In this document: positions 29,119 through 37,206 of the stretch, in pieces | How positions within the stretch are numbered: position 1 is the stretch's first letter | How the letters are laid out: each line of letters begins with the position of its first letter | NCBI GenBank assembly: GCA_016714045.1 | Contig: JADJNY010000007.1 | Coordinates: 1-64,000 of the forward strand | Direction: 5' to 3' | Length of the DNA stretch: 64,000 nt | From: Planctomycetota bacterium | Lineage (GTDB): Bacteria > Planctomycetota > UBA1135 > GCA-002686595 | The notes under the pieces: model-generated | What the model was told of the DNA's origin: nothing | Database searches by the model: none | Seen by the model: the letters and a program-made list of their open reading frames with translations, nothing else | Made by a program: the position numbers and the translations under genes

Positions 29119-30789
29119 TCAGTCGCGCAGGAGCTTCCGGTACTTGCCGGCCTTCGAGACGGCGCCGACGCCGCGCTTCGCGCGGTCCTTCTCGCGCCAC
29201 TCGTGGTACTCCTCGTAGTCGCCGGGGAAGAAGTGGATCTCGGGGCCCTTCCCGTCTTCCACTTCGCCCTCGAACGACAGGATGTTCGTCGCGACGCGGT
29301 TCAGGAAGTAGCGATCGTGGCTGACCACGATCGCGGAGCCCGTGTACTCCTGCAGCGCCTCCTCGAGGACGCGCAGCGTGTCGAGGTCGAGGTCGTTCGT
29401 CGGCTCGTCCATCATGATGACGTTGGCCGGCTCGCGCAGCATCTTCGCGAGCAGCACGCGGTTGCGCATCCCGCCCGAGCACTCGCCGAGCAGCTTCTGC
29501 TGGTCCTCGCCCTTGAAGTTGAAGCGCGCAACGTACGCGCGGCCGTCGAGCACCTTGCCGCCGTAGGGGATCTGCGGGTTGCCCTCGGTGATGTTGTCGT
29601 ACACCGACTTCTGGTCGTCGAGGATCGCGCGCGACTGGTCGAGGTAGCGCAGCATCACGGTGCTGCCGATCGTGACGGTGCCCTTGTCGGGCTTCTCCTG
29701 CCCGCGGATCATGCGCAAGAGCGTCGTCTTGCCCATCCCGTTCGCGCCGACGACGCCGAGGATCGAGCCCGGCTTCATCTCGAACGAGAGGTCGTTGATC
29801 AGCGTGCGGCCGCCGTAGCCCTTCGTGACGTGGTCGAACAGGATGACCTTGTCGCCGAGGCGCGGTCCCGGCGGGATGCGCAGCTCGACCATGTCGACGG
29901 CGGCGTCCGCCTTCTCCTCGAGGAGCTGCTTGTAGCGCTCCATGCGCGACTTCGAGCGCTTGCGGCGCGCGGACGGCGACTGGCCGAGCCACTCGCGCTC
30001 GCGGTCGATCGTCTTCTCGCGGTCGACTTCCTTGGCGGCGCGCTCCTGGTTGATCTTCGCCTTCGCGGCGAGGTAGTCGGAGTAGTTGCCCTTGTAGGGG
30101 ATCCCACGCCCGCGCTCGACCTCGAGCATCCAGCTGACGACGTTGTCGAGGAAGTACCGGTCGTGCGTGATCAGGATCACGGCGCCGTGGTACTCCTTCA
30201 GGTGGTGCTCGAGCCACTCGACCGTGTCGGCGTCGAGGTGGTTCGTCGGCTCGTCGAGGAGCAGCATGTCGGGGTGCGACATGAGCAGCTTCGCGAGCGC
30301 CACGCGACGGCGCTCGCCGCCCGAGAGCTTCTTCACGTCCGCGTCCATCGGCGGCAGCTTGAGCGCCTCCGCGGCCTGCTCGAGGCGGCTGTCGAGCTCC
30401 CAGATCTCCTTGTGCTCCATGAGCTCGGAGAGGTGCATGAACTCGTCGCCCATGTCGCCGGCTTCGGCGAGCTCGTTGTAGCGCTTCTCGATCTCGAGCA
30501 AGGGCTTGACGGCCTCGCGGAGGTTGCCGAGCACGTCGAGCTCCTCGTTCAACGGCGGCTCCTGCGCGAGGTAGCCGATCGAGAGGTCGCCGACGGGCTT
30601 CGCCGTGCCCTCGAACTGCTTGTCGACGCCCGCGAGGATGCGCAGGAGCGTCGACTTGCCGGCGCCGTTCGCGCCGATGACGCCGATCTTGGCGCCTTCG
30701 AGGAAGGCGAGCGTGATGCCCTTCAGCACTTCGCGCTGGCCGAAGTACTTCTTCAGGTCCTGGAGCTGGTAGATGATCTTGTCGGCCAT
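29119..30789 (-). CDS. ettA: Energy-dependent translational throttle protein EttA (ABC-F)
   Basis: 556 residues, the usual EttA length, with no membrane domain. Two ABC ATPase modules: Walker A GANGAGKS with signature LSGGERRRVALAKLL and LLLDEPTNHLD in the first, GANGMGKT with SGGMRNRVLLAKML and MMDEPTNDLD in the second. Between them is the basic P-site tRNA interaction motif region (EWLGQSPSARRKRSKSRMERY). EttA binds the ribosomal E site and gates the first elongation cycle according to ATP/ADP. Start ATG 30789 gives the family N-terminus (MADKIIYQLQDLKKYFG); no good ribosome-binding site is seen upstream. Confidence 0.95.
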   Translation of the reverse strand: MADKIIYQLQDLKKYFGQREVLKGITLAFLEGAKIGVIGANGAGKSTLLRILAGVDKQFEGTAKPVGDLSIGYLAQEPPLNEELDVLGNLREAVKPLLEIEKRYNELAEAGDMGDEFMHLSELMEHKEIWELDSRLEQAAEALKLPPMDADVKKLSGGERRRVALAKLLMSHPDMLLLDEPTNHLDADTVEWLEHHLKEYHGAVILITHDRYFLDNVVSWMLEVERGRGIPYKGNYSDYLAAKAKINQERAAKEVDREKTIDREREWLGQSPSARRKRSKSRMERYKQLLEEKADAAVDMVELRIPPGPRLGDKVILFDHVTKGYGGRTLINDLSFEMKPGSILGVVGANGMGKTTLLRMIRGQEKPDKGTVTIGSTVMLRYLDQSRAILDDQKSVYDNITEGNPQIPYGGKVLDGRAYVARFNFKGEDQQKLLGECSGGMRNRVLLAKMLREPANVIMMDEPTNDLDLDTLRVLEEALQEYTGSAIVVSHDRYFLNRVATNILSFEGEVEDGKGPEIHFFPGDYEEYHEWREKDRAKRGVGAVSKAGKYRKLLRD

Positions 30790-30962
30790 GGGAGGGCGAA
30801 CAGGATAGCGTCGCGCCCGCGGCGCGGCCATCGGGCACGCGGCCCGGGAGCCGGATCCGCGGCGCGGGGAGCGCGGTCGGACGCGCGGTCTCGCGGGGCC
30901 TCCGCTCGATCGCGGTGCGCGTCGCGGTATCGTGCGCGCCACGTCCCCCCGGAGAGTCCTGC

Positions 30963-32988
30963 ATGCTCACGCGTTCCGCCGTCCTCCTCCTCGCCCTGTC
31001 CGCCTGCGCTCGACCGGAGCCGTCCGCGCCGCCGAGCGCCGCGCGAGCCGAGCCCGCGCCGACCGATGTCGCGCCGCGCGGGCCCGCGCTGCGCCTCCCG
31101 CGCTTCGTGTCGGACCACATGGTGCTCCAGCGCGATTGCGACGCGCGCGTCTGGGGCTGGAGCGCGCCGGGCACGTCCGTCGAGATCGCGCCGAGCTGGA
31201 CGCGCGAGGTCGTCCGGACGACGACGCGGGCGGACGGGGGCTGGACCGCGAGCCTGAAGACGCCCCCCGCGGGCGGGCCGTTCACGCTCGAGGTGCGCTC
31301 GAACGGCGAGACGAAGCGCGTCGCCGACGTGCTCGTCGGCGAGGTGTGGCTCGGCTCGGGCCAATCCAACATGGAGATGTGGGTCGGCGACGTCGCCGGC
31401 GGCTACGGCGGCGTGAAGGACTGGCAGGCGGAGGTCGCGAAGGCGGACCTGCCGCGCGTGCGCCTCTTCGACGTCGCGAACCGGATCTCCGCGCGCGCCG
31501 AGGACGACGCCGAAGGTGCGTGGAAGGTCGCGACGCCCGACGCGGTCGCGCGCTTCTCCGCGACCGCGTTCTTCTTCGGCCGGAAGCTGCACGAGGAGCT
31601 CGGCGTCCCGATCGGCCTCGTCACCGCCGACTGGGGCGGCACGCCGGCGGAAGCGTGGATGTCGGAAGAGGCGATCGAGCACCACGGCGGCTTCGCGGAC
31701 GCGCTCGCGCGCGTGAAGCGCGAGCGCGAGCACGCGGGCGAGCTCGAGGTGGAAGCGCGGCGCGCGCAGGACGCGTGGTGGGCGAAGCTCGACGCGCGCG
31801 AGCCCGTGAGCTCGCTCTCGAGCGCGAAGCCCGCGGCGTGGCGCGCGACGAACGTCCCCGGCGGGTGGGCCGGCGAGCTCGCGGGCTTCGACGGCGTCGC
31901 GTGGTATCGCCGCACGGTGTCGATCCCGAGCGCGTGGGTCGGGCTCGAGCTGCTCCTCGAGCTCGGGTCGATCGACGACATGGACACGGCGTTCGTGAAC
32001 GGCGTCGAGGTCGGGCGGACGCACACGATGGGACACTGGGCGGAGCTGCGGCACTACGTCGTGCCCGCCGCGCTGACCGAGCTCCGCGGGGACGCTCGAG
32101 CTCGCGCTCCGCGCCGTCGACACAGGCGGAGGCGGCGGCATGGGCCAGGACGCGCGATTCTGGGAGCTGCGGCCCGCGTCCGTGGCGGCCGGGAAGGGCC
32201 TCGCGCTCGCGGGCGCGTGGGAGCTGCGGCCCGGCGCGAGCCTGGCCGAGCTCGGCGCGTTCCCGTCGGCCGACGCGCTCTCACCGTGGATGCCGAGCAC
32301 GCTCTTCCACGGGATGATCGACCCGCTGCGCGAGGCGACGTTCGCCGGCGTGATCTGGTACCAGGGCGAGGCGAACGTCGGACGTTGGAAGCAGTACCGC
32401 ACGCTCTTCCCCGCCCTGATCGCGGACTGGCGCGCCGTGTTCCGGCGGAGCGACCTGCCGTTCTACTTCGTGCAGATCGCGCCCTTCCGTTACGACGGGG
32501 ACCGCGGCGAGGCAGCGCGCTTGCGCGAGGCGCAGCTCCAGGCACTCGCGCTCCCGAACACGGGCGTCGCCGTCACGATGGACGTCGGGGAGAAGCTCGA
32601 CATCCACCCGAAGGACAAGCAGTCGGTCGGGGAGCGGCTCGCGCGGTGCGCGCTGCGGCGGACGTACGGACGCGGCGACGTCGCGGACCGCGGGCCGAGC
32701 TACCGCGCGATCACGGTCGAGGGCGCGTCGATCCGCGTCCACCTCGACGACGCGGAGGGGCTCGAGCTGCGCGCGACGAAGGACGCGCTGTTCGCGCTTG
32801 CGGGCGCGGACCGCGTGTTCCACGCGGCGAGCTCGCGAGTCGACGGGACGACGCTCGTCGTGACCGCCGCCGACGTGCCCGCGCCGGTCGCGGTGCGCTA
32901 CGCGTTCCGCGCGGACGACCTCGGCGCGCTCGTCAACGCCGCCGGGTTGCCGGCGTCGTCGTTCCGCAGCGATGATTGGGAGGAGTGA
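30963..32988 (+). CDS. Sialate O-acetylesterase-type SGNH lipoprotein (apparent frameshift)
   Basis: Signal sequence with lipobox LSAC (Cys15), so an anchored lipoprotein. The esterase has FVSDHMVLQRD, the nucleophile block GSGQSNMEMW (Ser135), ADWGGTPAEAWMS, VIWYQGEANV and the C-terminal DIHPKDKQ with the Asp-x-His pair. The frame changes in the GGGG at 32088-32091: dropping one G joins ALTELRG to TLELALRAVDTGGGGG and restores one protein of about 674 residues. A jelly-roll insertion domain (31800-32150) sits in the middle, as in family relatives. It removes O-acetyl groups from sialic acids or other sugars in the envelope. Divergent from ettA. Confidence 0.85.
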
Positions 32989-33012
32989 ACGGCGGCCCGG
33001 AGGCGCAGCCCA

Positions 33013-34344
33013 TCACCGCGCCCGCGTCCACGCGCGCTTCGCCGGGATCTCCGCCGGCAAGCGCGCGCGGAGCGCTTCCACGATCGCGTCCGCGAACAGC
33101 TCCTGTCCGCGGCCGCGGAAGTGGCACACGTCGTAATAGGTCGGCTCCGTGAGATCGCGGAAGAGCAGGGACAGGTCGACGAAGCCGACGCCCTCCGCCG
33201 CGAGCCGCTTCCCCGCCTCGCGCAGCATCGGGTAGCCGCGCTTCGCGCCCTTCATCCACGGCTTGGGGCCGTCGGAGCTCGCGCGCTCGGCCTCCGTCAG
33301 CGGCTTCGAGCCCTCGTCGTGCAGCGTCGGCTGCAGCACGTGGACGTACGTGATGCCGCGCGCCGCGCACGACGCCGCGAGCGAGCGGGAGTTCTCGAAC
33401 CACGTGTCGACGAACTGCGGCCACGCCTCGTCTTCCGTCGCCTCGAAGACGGGGCCGCGCGCGGCGCGGGAGGACGTCTGCTCGGCGAGGAAGCGCGCGT
33501 ACTCGCCCTGCGCCGCGCTCCAGCGCGATTGGATCCGCACCATGCGCTTCACGCCGACGCGGCCCAGGATCGCGCTCGAGAGCTCGCCGCTCGCGAGCAG
33601 GCGCTCCGCGGTCTGACTGCCCTCGCGCGCGAGCAGGAGGCACTCGCTCGCGAGCACGAGCTCGCGCGAACGGTCCGAGCGGTCCGCGGCGAGCAGGCCC
33701 CACGTGCCCCACATCGGCTGCACGGGGTGCACGTTGCTCTTCCAGTTCCCGTTCGGGATCGCGACCTCGTTGAACCCGTCAATCTCGACCACGGCGTCGG
33801 GGCGCCAGCCGAGCGCGAAGAGGTACTCGAGCAGCGTCGCCTGCTGCGGCGCCTTGAACGCGCCGCGGCCTTGGTTGACGAGCTCGACGCGCCGATTGGC
33901 GAGGCGCGGGTCGGCGGCGATCGCGGCCCGGATGCGCTCGTGCTGTTCATTCACGGTGAGCGCGCAGACCGAACCGCCGAGGGTCACGACGACGTACGCG
34001 TCGTCGTACTCGCCCGCGCGAAAGCGCCGGGCCTTGGCCTCGAGCTCGGCGACGTCCCCCTCGCGATCGACGCCGTAGTAGGGGTGGAGCACGTGCGTGC
34101 CCGGCTCCGTCCCAGCCGCCGGCGCGGCGCCCCGCGGATCGGGGAGGCGCGCGTTCATCCCGGTCGCGAGCGCGCGCACGCGCTCCGCGGCGGCTTCGGC
34201 GTCCCACGGATCGCCCCGGAGGCGCAGGGCGACGCGCAGTCCCGCTTCGCCGAGCACGAGCGCGACGAGCACGCTCCCGAGGACGATCGCGACCCGTCGC
34301 GACGTGCGCGAAGGCGGGCGCGGAGGAGGCGCGGAGGTCGGCAT
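33013..34344 (-). CDS. Membrane-anchored SGNH-hydrolase-like protein
   Basis: 443 residues: Pro/Arg-rich N-terminus, one membrane segment (VAIVLGSVLVALVLGEAGL, about 18-37), then an SGNH-type fold facing outward. The nucleophile block is VTLGGSVCAL (GGS in place of GDS), IDGFNE resembles the third block, and the C-terminal TYYDVCHFRGRG offers the Asp-x-x-His pair. It is a close paralogue of the gene at 52689-54026 (both share HVLQPTLHD-x-GSKPLTE and EYDDA). Likely acts on acylated envelope polysaccharide; substrate unknown. Its start is 117 bases from the divergent ALDH gene. Confidence 0.78.
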   Translation of the reverse strand: MPTSAPPPRPPSRTSRRVAIVLGSVLVALVLGEAGLRVALRLRGDPWDAEAAAERVRALATGMNARLPDPRGAAPAAGTEPGTHVLHPYYGVDREGDVAELEAKARRFRAGEYDDAYVVVTLGGSVCALTVNEQHERIRAAIAADPRLANRRVELVNQGRGAFKAPQQATLLEYLFALGWRPDAVVEIDGFNEVAIPNGNWKSNVHPVQPMWGTWGLLAADRSDRSRELVLASECLLLAREGSQTAERLLASGELSSAILGRVGVKRMVRIQSRWSAAQGEYARFLAEQTSSRAARGPVFEATEDEAWPQFVDTWFENSRSLAASCAARGITYVHVLQPTLHDEGSKPLTEAERASSDGPKPWMKGAKRGYPMLREAGKRLAAEGVGFVDLSLLFRDLTEPTYYDVCHFRGRGQELFADAIVEALRARLPAEIPAKRAWTRAR

Positions 34345-34460
34345 CGTGCGGAGGAGGATACGGGAAGCGGCCGAGGCGTCGATAGCGCGGCGCGCGCCGC
34401 GCGCGCCCGATGGGCGGAGCGGGTAGATCGTCCCGCGCCGCGCGAGTATCGTCTTCCGCC

Positions 34461-36008
34461 ATGACGACCACCGCGAACGCCTCCACGAACGACGTGCTCA
34501 AGGAACTCGGCATCGACCCCGTCCACAGCGGTGCCTACGCCGGACGCTGGCTCAAGACCTCGGGTCCCGAGCTCGTGAGCACGAACCCCGCGACGGGCGA
34601 GGTGCTCGGGCGCGTGAAGCAGGCCTCCGCGAAGGAGTACGAGGCGTGCGTCGCCGCGGCGCAGGACGCGTTCTCGCGCTGGCGTTCGGTGCCCGCTCCG
34701 CGGCGCGGCGAGATCGTGCGGCAGATCGGGAACGAGCTGCGCGCGAAGAAGGAGCCGCTCGGGAAGCTCGTGACGATGGAGGTCGGGAAGATCCTCCAGG
34801 AAGGCCTCGGCGAAGTGCAGGAGGCGATCGACATCGCGGACTTCGCGGTGGGGCAGTCGCGCATGCTCTACGGCCTCACGATGCCGAGCGAGCGCCCCGG
34901 CCACGCGATGCGCGAGCAGTGGCACCCGCTCGGCGTCGTCGGCGTCGTGACGGCGTTCAACTTCCCCGCGGCCGTGTGGGCGTGGAACTCGATGCTCGCG
35001 TTCGTGTGCGGCGACGCGTGCGTGTGGAAGCCGTCGCCGAAAGCGCCGTTGACCGCGATCGCGATGACGAACGCGTGCCGCGGTGTGCTCGAGCGCGAGG
35101 GCTTCGGCGCGCTCGCGTCCTTGTGCATCGGGACGAACGAGGACGTCGCGCAGCGGCTCGTCGACGACCCGCGACTGCCGCTCGTGTCGTTCACGGGCTC
35201 GTCGGAAGTCGGGAAGCACGTCGCGTCGCGCCTGGGCGCGCGCTTCGCGAAGTCGATCCTCGAGTGCGGCGGCAACAACGCGATCGTCGTGATGGACGAC
35301 GCGGACCTCGATATGGCGCTGCGCTCGATCGTGTTCGGCTCCGTGGGCACAGCGGGCCAGCGCTGCACGACGACGCGGCGCGTGCTCGTGCACGAGAAGG
35401 TCGCCGGTGAGTTGGAGAAGCGCCTCGTGAAGGCCTACTCGGGCATCGCGATCGGCGACCCGATGAAGAAGGGCACGCTGTGCGGCCCGCTCGTCGACCA
35501 GGTCGCGGTCGACAACATGCAGGCGGCGCTCACGCTCGCGCAGAAGGAGGGCGGCAAGGTCGTCTACGGCGGCGAGGTGCTGTCGCTCCCGGGCAAGCTG
35601 AAGAAGGGCCACTTCGTGCGGCCGGCGATCGTGCGCGCGAAGAACGAGTGGCCGATCGTGCAGGAAGAGACCTTCGCGCCGATCCTGTACGTGATCCGCG
35701 TGAAGGACGTCGACGACGCGATCGCGAAGCACAACGGCGTGCCGCAGGGACTGTCGTCGTCGATCTTCACGCTGAACGTGCGTGACGCCGAGCGCTTCCT
35801 CTCCGCGGTCGGCAGCGACTGCGGCATCGCGAACGTGAACATCGGCACGAGCGGCGCCGAGATCGGCGGTGCCTTCGGCGGCGAGAAGGACACGGGCGGC
35901 GGCCGCGAGTCGGGCAGCGACGCGTGGAAGGCGTACATGCGCCGCCAGACGAACACGGTCAACTGGTCGAAGGAACTGCCGCTCGCGCAGGGGATCCAGT
36001 TCGGATGA
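34461..36008 (+). CDS. ALDH7-type aldehyde dehydrogenase (2-aminoadipate-6-semialdehyde dehydrogenase)
   Basis: 515-residue NAD-dependent aldehyde dehydrogenase. Active-site glutamate Glu268 in ILECGGNNAIVV and cysteine Cys302 in GTAGQRCTTTRR; NPATGEVLG and FNFPAAVWAWNSMLA are other family marks. GGNNA instead of GGKSP and the QRCTTTRR block place it with ALDH7A1/antiquitin and bacterial AmaB/Pcd, which oxidise 2-aminoadipate-6-semialdehyde (from piperideine-6-carboxylate) to 2-aminoadipate. The lysine 6-aminotransferase at 484-1797 would make this substrate. The ATG is clear. The stop overlaps the HicB-like start (ATGA). Confidence 0.9.
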   Translation: MTTTANASTNDVLKELGIDPVHSGAYAGRWLKTSGPELVSTNPATGEVLGRVKQASAKEYEACVAAAQDAFSRWRSVPAPRRGEIVRQIGNELRAKKEPLGKLVTMEVGKILQEGLGEVQEAIDIADFAVGQSRMLYGLTMPSERPGHAMREQWHPLGVVGVVTAFNFPAAVWAWNSMLAFVCGDACVWKPSPKAPLTAIAMTNACRGVLEREGFGALASLCIGTNEDVAQRLVDDPRLPLVSFTGSSEVGKHVASRLGARFAKSILECGGNNAIVVMDDADLDMALRSIVFGSVGTAGQRCTTTRRVLVHEKVAGELEKRLVKAYSGIAIGDPMKKGTLCGPLVDQVAVDNMQAALTLAQKEGGKVVYGGEVLSLPGKLKKGHFVRPAIVRAKNEWPIVQEETFAPILYVIRVKDVDDAIAKHNGVPQGLSSSIFTLNVRDAERFLSAVGSDCGIANVNIGTSGAEIGGAFGGEKDTGGGRESGSDAWKAYMRRQTNTVNWSKELPLAQGIQFG

Positions 36009-36262
36009 GTGCTCGCAAGCAAACCGCGCGTTCGAAGTCGAAGCCCCTGCGCTACCTCGTCGTCGTCGAGCGGACGCGCGCGGGCTTCTCCGCGCGCGCG
36101 CCCGACCTGCCCAAGGTCGTCGCGCGCGGGAAGACGCGCGACGCCGTGCTCCGCGCGATGGCGGAGGGGATCGCGCAGCACCTGGAGACGCTGCGCGGGA
36201 AGCAACGCCCGCTGCCGAAGCCGACGGCGGACGCGCTGTACCTCGAGGTCGTGACGGGCTGA
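36005..36262 (+). CDS. HicB-like antitoxin-fold protein, without a visible HicA
   Basis: 85 residues. After a basic N-terminus (SARKQTARSKSKPLR) it has the HicB partial RNase H-like fold: YLVVVERTRAGFSARAPDLPKVVARGKTRDAVLRAM, then GIAQHLETLRGKQRPLP. HicB proteins usually neutralise the HicA mRNA interferase, but no HicA-like frame lies on either side and there is no C-terminal DNA-binding domain. Start overlaps the ALDH stop (ATGA), so it is translated with a metabolic gene. Most likely an orphan relative with a non-toxin role. Confidence 0.75.
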   Translation: MSARKQTARSKSKPLRYLVVVERTRAGFSARAPDLPKVVARGKTRDAVLRAMAEGIAQHLETLRGKQRPLPKPTADALYLEVVTG

Positions 36263-36371
36263 GCGGTGCACGAGATGCGCTACGAATCGATCAGGTAGCG
36301 CGTCGATCAGGCGGCCGTCGTGCGGTCCCAGGGGCAATCCGGAGAGCGCGCCGGGTAGCCTTCGTGCGACC

Positions 36372-36869
36372 TCAGCGCGTCCGGTCGTTCGACGCAGACT
36401 CGGGCTGCCTCTCCGCCTCGACACGACTCCAGATCTGCCAGCAGTCGGGGTCCGGGGAACCACCACCGAAGATGTTCAATTCGGGGCCCCAGTAGTCGGT
36501 CAGGTAGAAAGTGGCCTCTCGATCCACCACGTGGATCGACGGCCAGTCCTGGAAGTAGAAGGGCCGAAGCACGAGCCACGGTCCGTCCAACGTCCATCGA
36601 CCGTCTTGCTCGTGCATCGACGCGCGATCCTTGCTCCGCGTGCGCTGTTGAAACGTTCCATCAGCGCGGAACTCGACTTGGTCACCGGTGTAGCCGTAGC
36701 TCCAGGTCCCGAGCACGTGCTCGGCTCGAACCGTTGCCGTGGTGGGTTTCGGGCGACCGAGATGGCTGCATCCGTCGATGCAGCCGGTGAGCGAGCTCGC
36801 AGCTGCAACGCTAGCGGCTGCGAGGAGCCATGCACGCCGCGAGGCCGTTCGGTGGAAGAGGATCGACAT
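36372..36869 (-). CDS. Small lipoprotein of unknown function
   Basis: 165 residues. Signal sequence AWLLAAASVAAASSLTGC with lipobox LTGC, then a lipocalin-like short beta pattern: VLGTWSYGYTGDQVEFRADGTF, GRWTLDGPWLVLRP, ATFYLTDYWGPELNIFGGG. No family recognised. Third codon positions are clearly less G/C-rich than in neighbouring genes (many GAT, CAA, GGT, GCT codons), as in the flanking DNA, which may mark transferred sequence. Start at 36869 is the ATG just before the signal sequence; upstream in-frame codons look non-coding. Confidence 0.7.
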   Translation of the reverse strand: MSILFHRTASRRAWLLAAASVAAASSLTGCIDGCSHLGRPKPTTATVRAEHVLGTWSYGYTGDQVEFRADGTFQQRTRSKDRASMHEQDGRWTLDGPWLVLRPFYFQDWPSIHVVDREATFYLTDYWGPELNIFGGGSPDPDCWQIWSRVEAERQPESASNDRTR

Positions 36870-37206
36870 CCGCGACCGAGCGTAGCTCGGTCGCCGGCCA
36901 CCAGCCACTCGACGCGAACAAGGCTGCATGGGAGATCGCTCCGCGCCGAGTCCCGAGAGGACTTCGACTCGCGCCGCTTCCAGGAGCGTGGCCCACTCGG
37001 TCGACGCACGCCAACAACCCTTCTCATCCATGCCGGTCGGCTGCATGCAGCCCGCCCGCCCTGTCATAATCACCCATCGCGTGGCGGATTTTGACAGCCC
37101 GCGGGAGCGAGTCCCACAAGCACGGGACCGCATGGGCTCTTGACCCGCCACAGCACGTTCGCGCCGCCGCGTTTTCACCGCCGCCGCGCGCGGGTACCGT
37201 GTCGGG
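36870..37206. other. Gene-free region before the AAA+/release-factor fusion
   Basis: About 340 bases of lower GC than the window average. Open frames here have no consistent codon bias and no recognisable product. It must hold the promoters for the lipoprotein (minus) and for the large AAA+ gene (plus), but no clear elements or repeats are seen. Confidence 0.5.

Noticed and set aside
29203..31257. 684-codon plus-strand frame across ettA
   Set aside because: Mirror of the ettA coding strand; the opposite strand is unambiguously EttA.
36005..36371. Complete HicAB toxin-antitoxin module
   Set aside because: Only the HicB-like half is present; no 60-80 residue HicA-like frame lies on either side.
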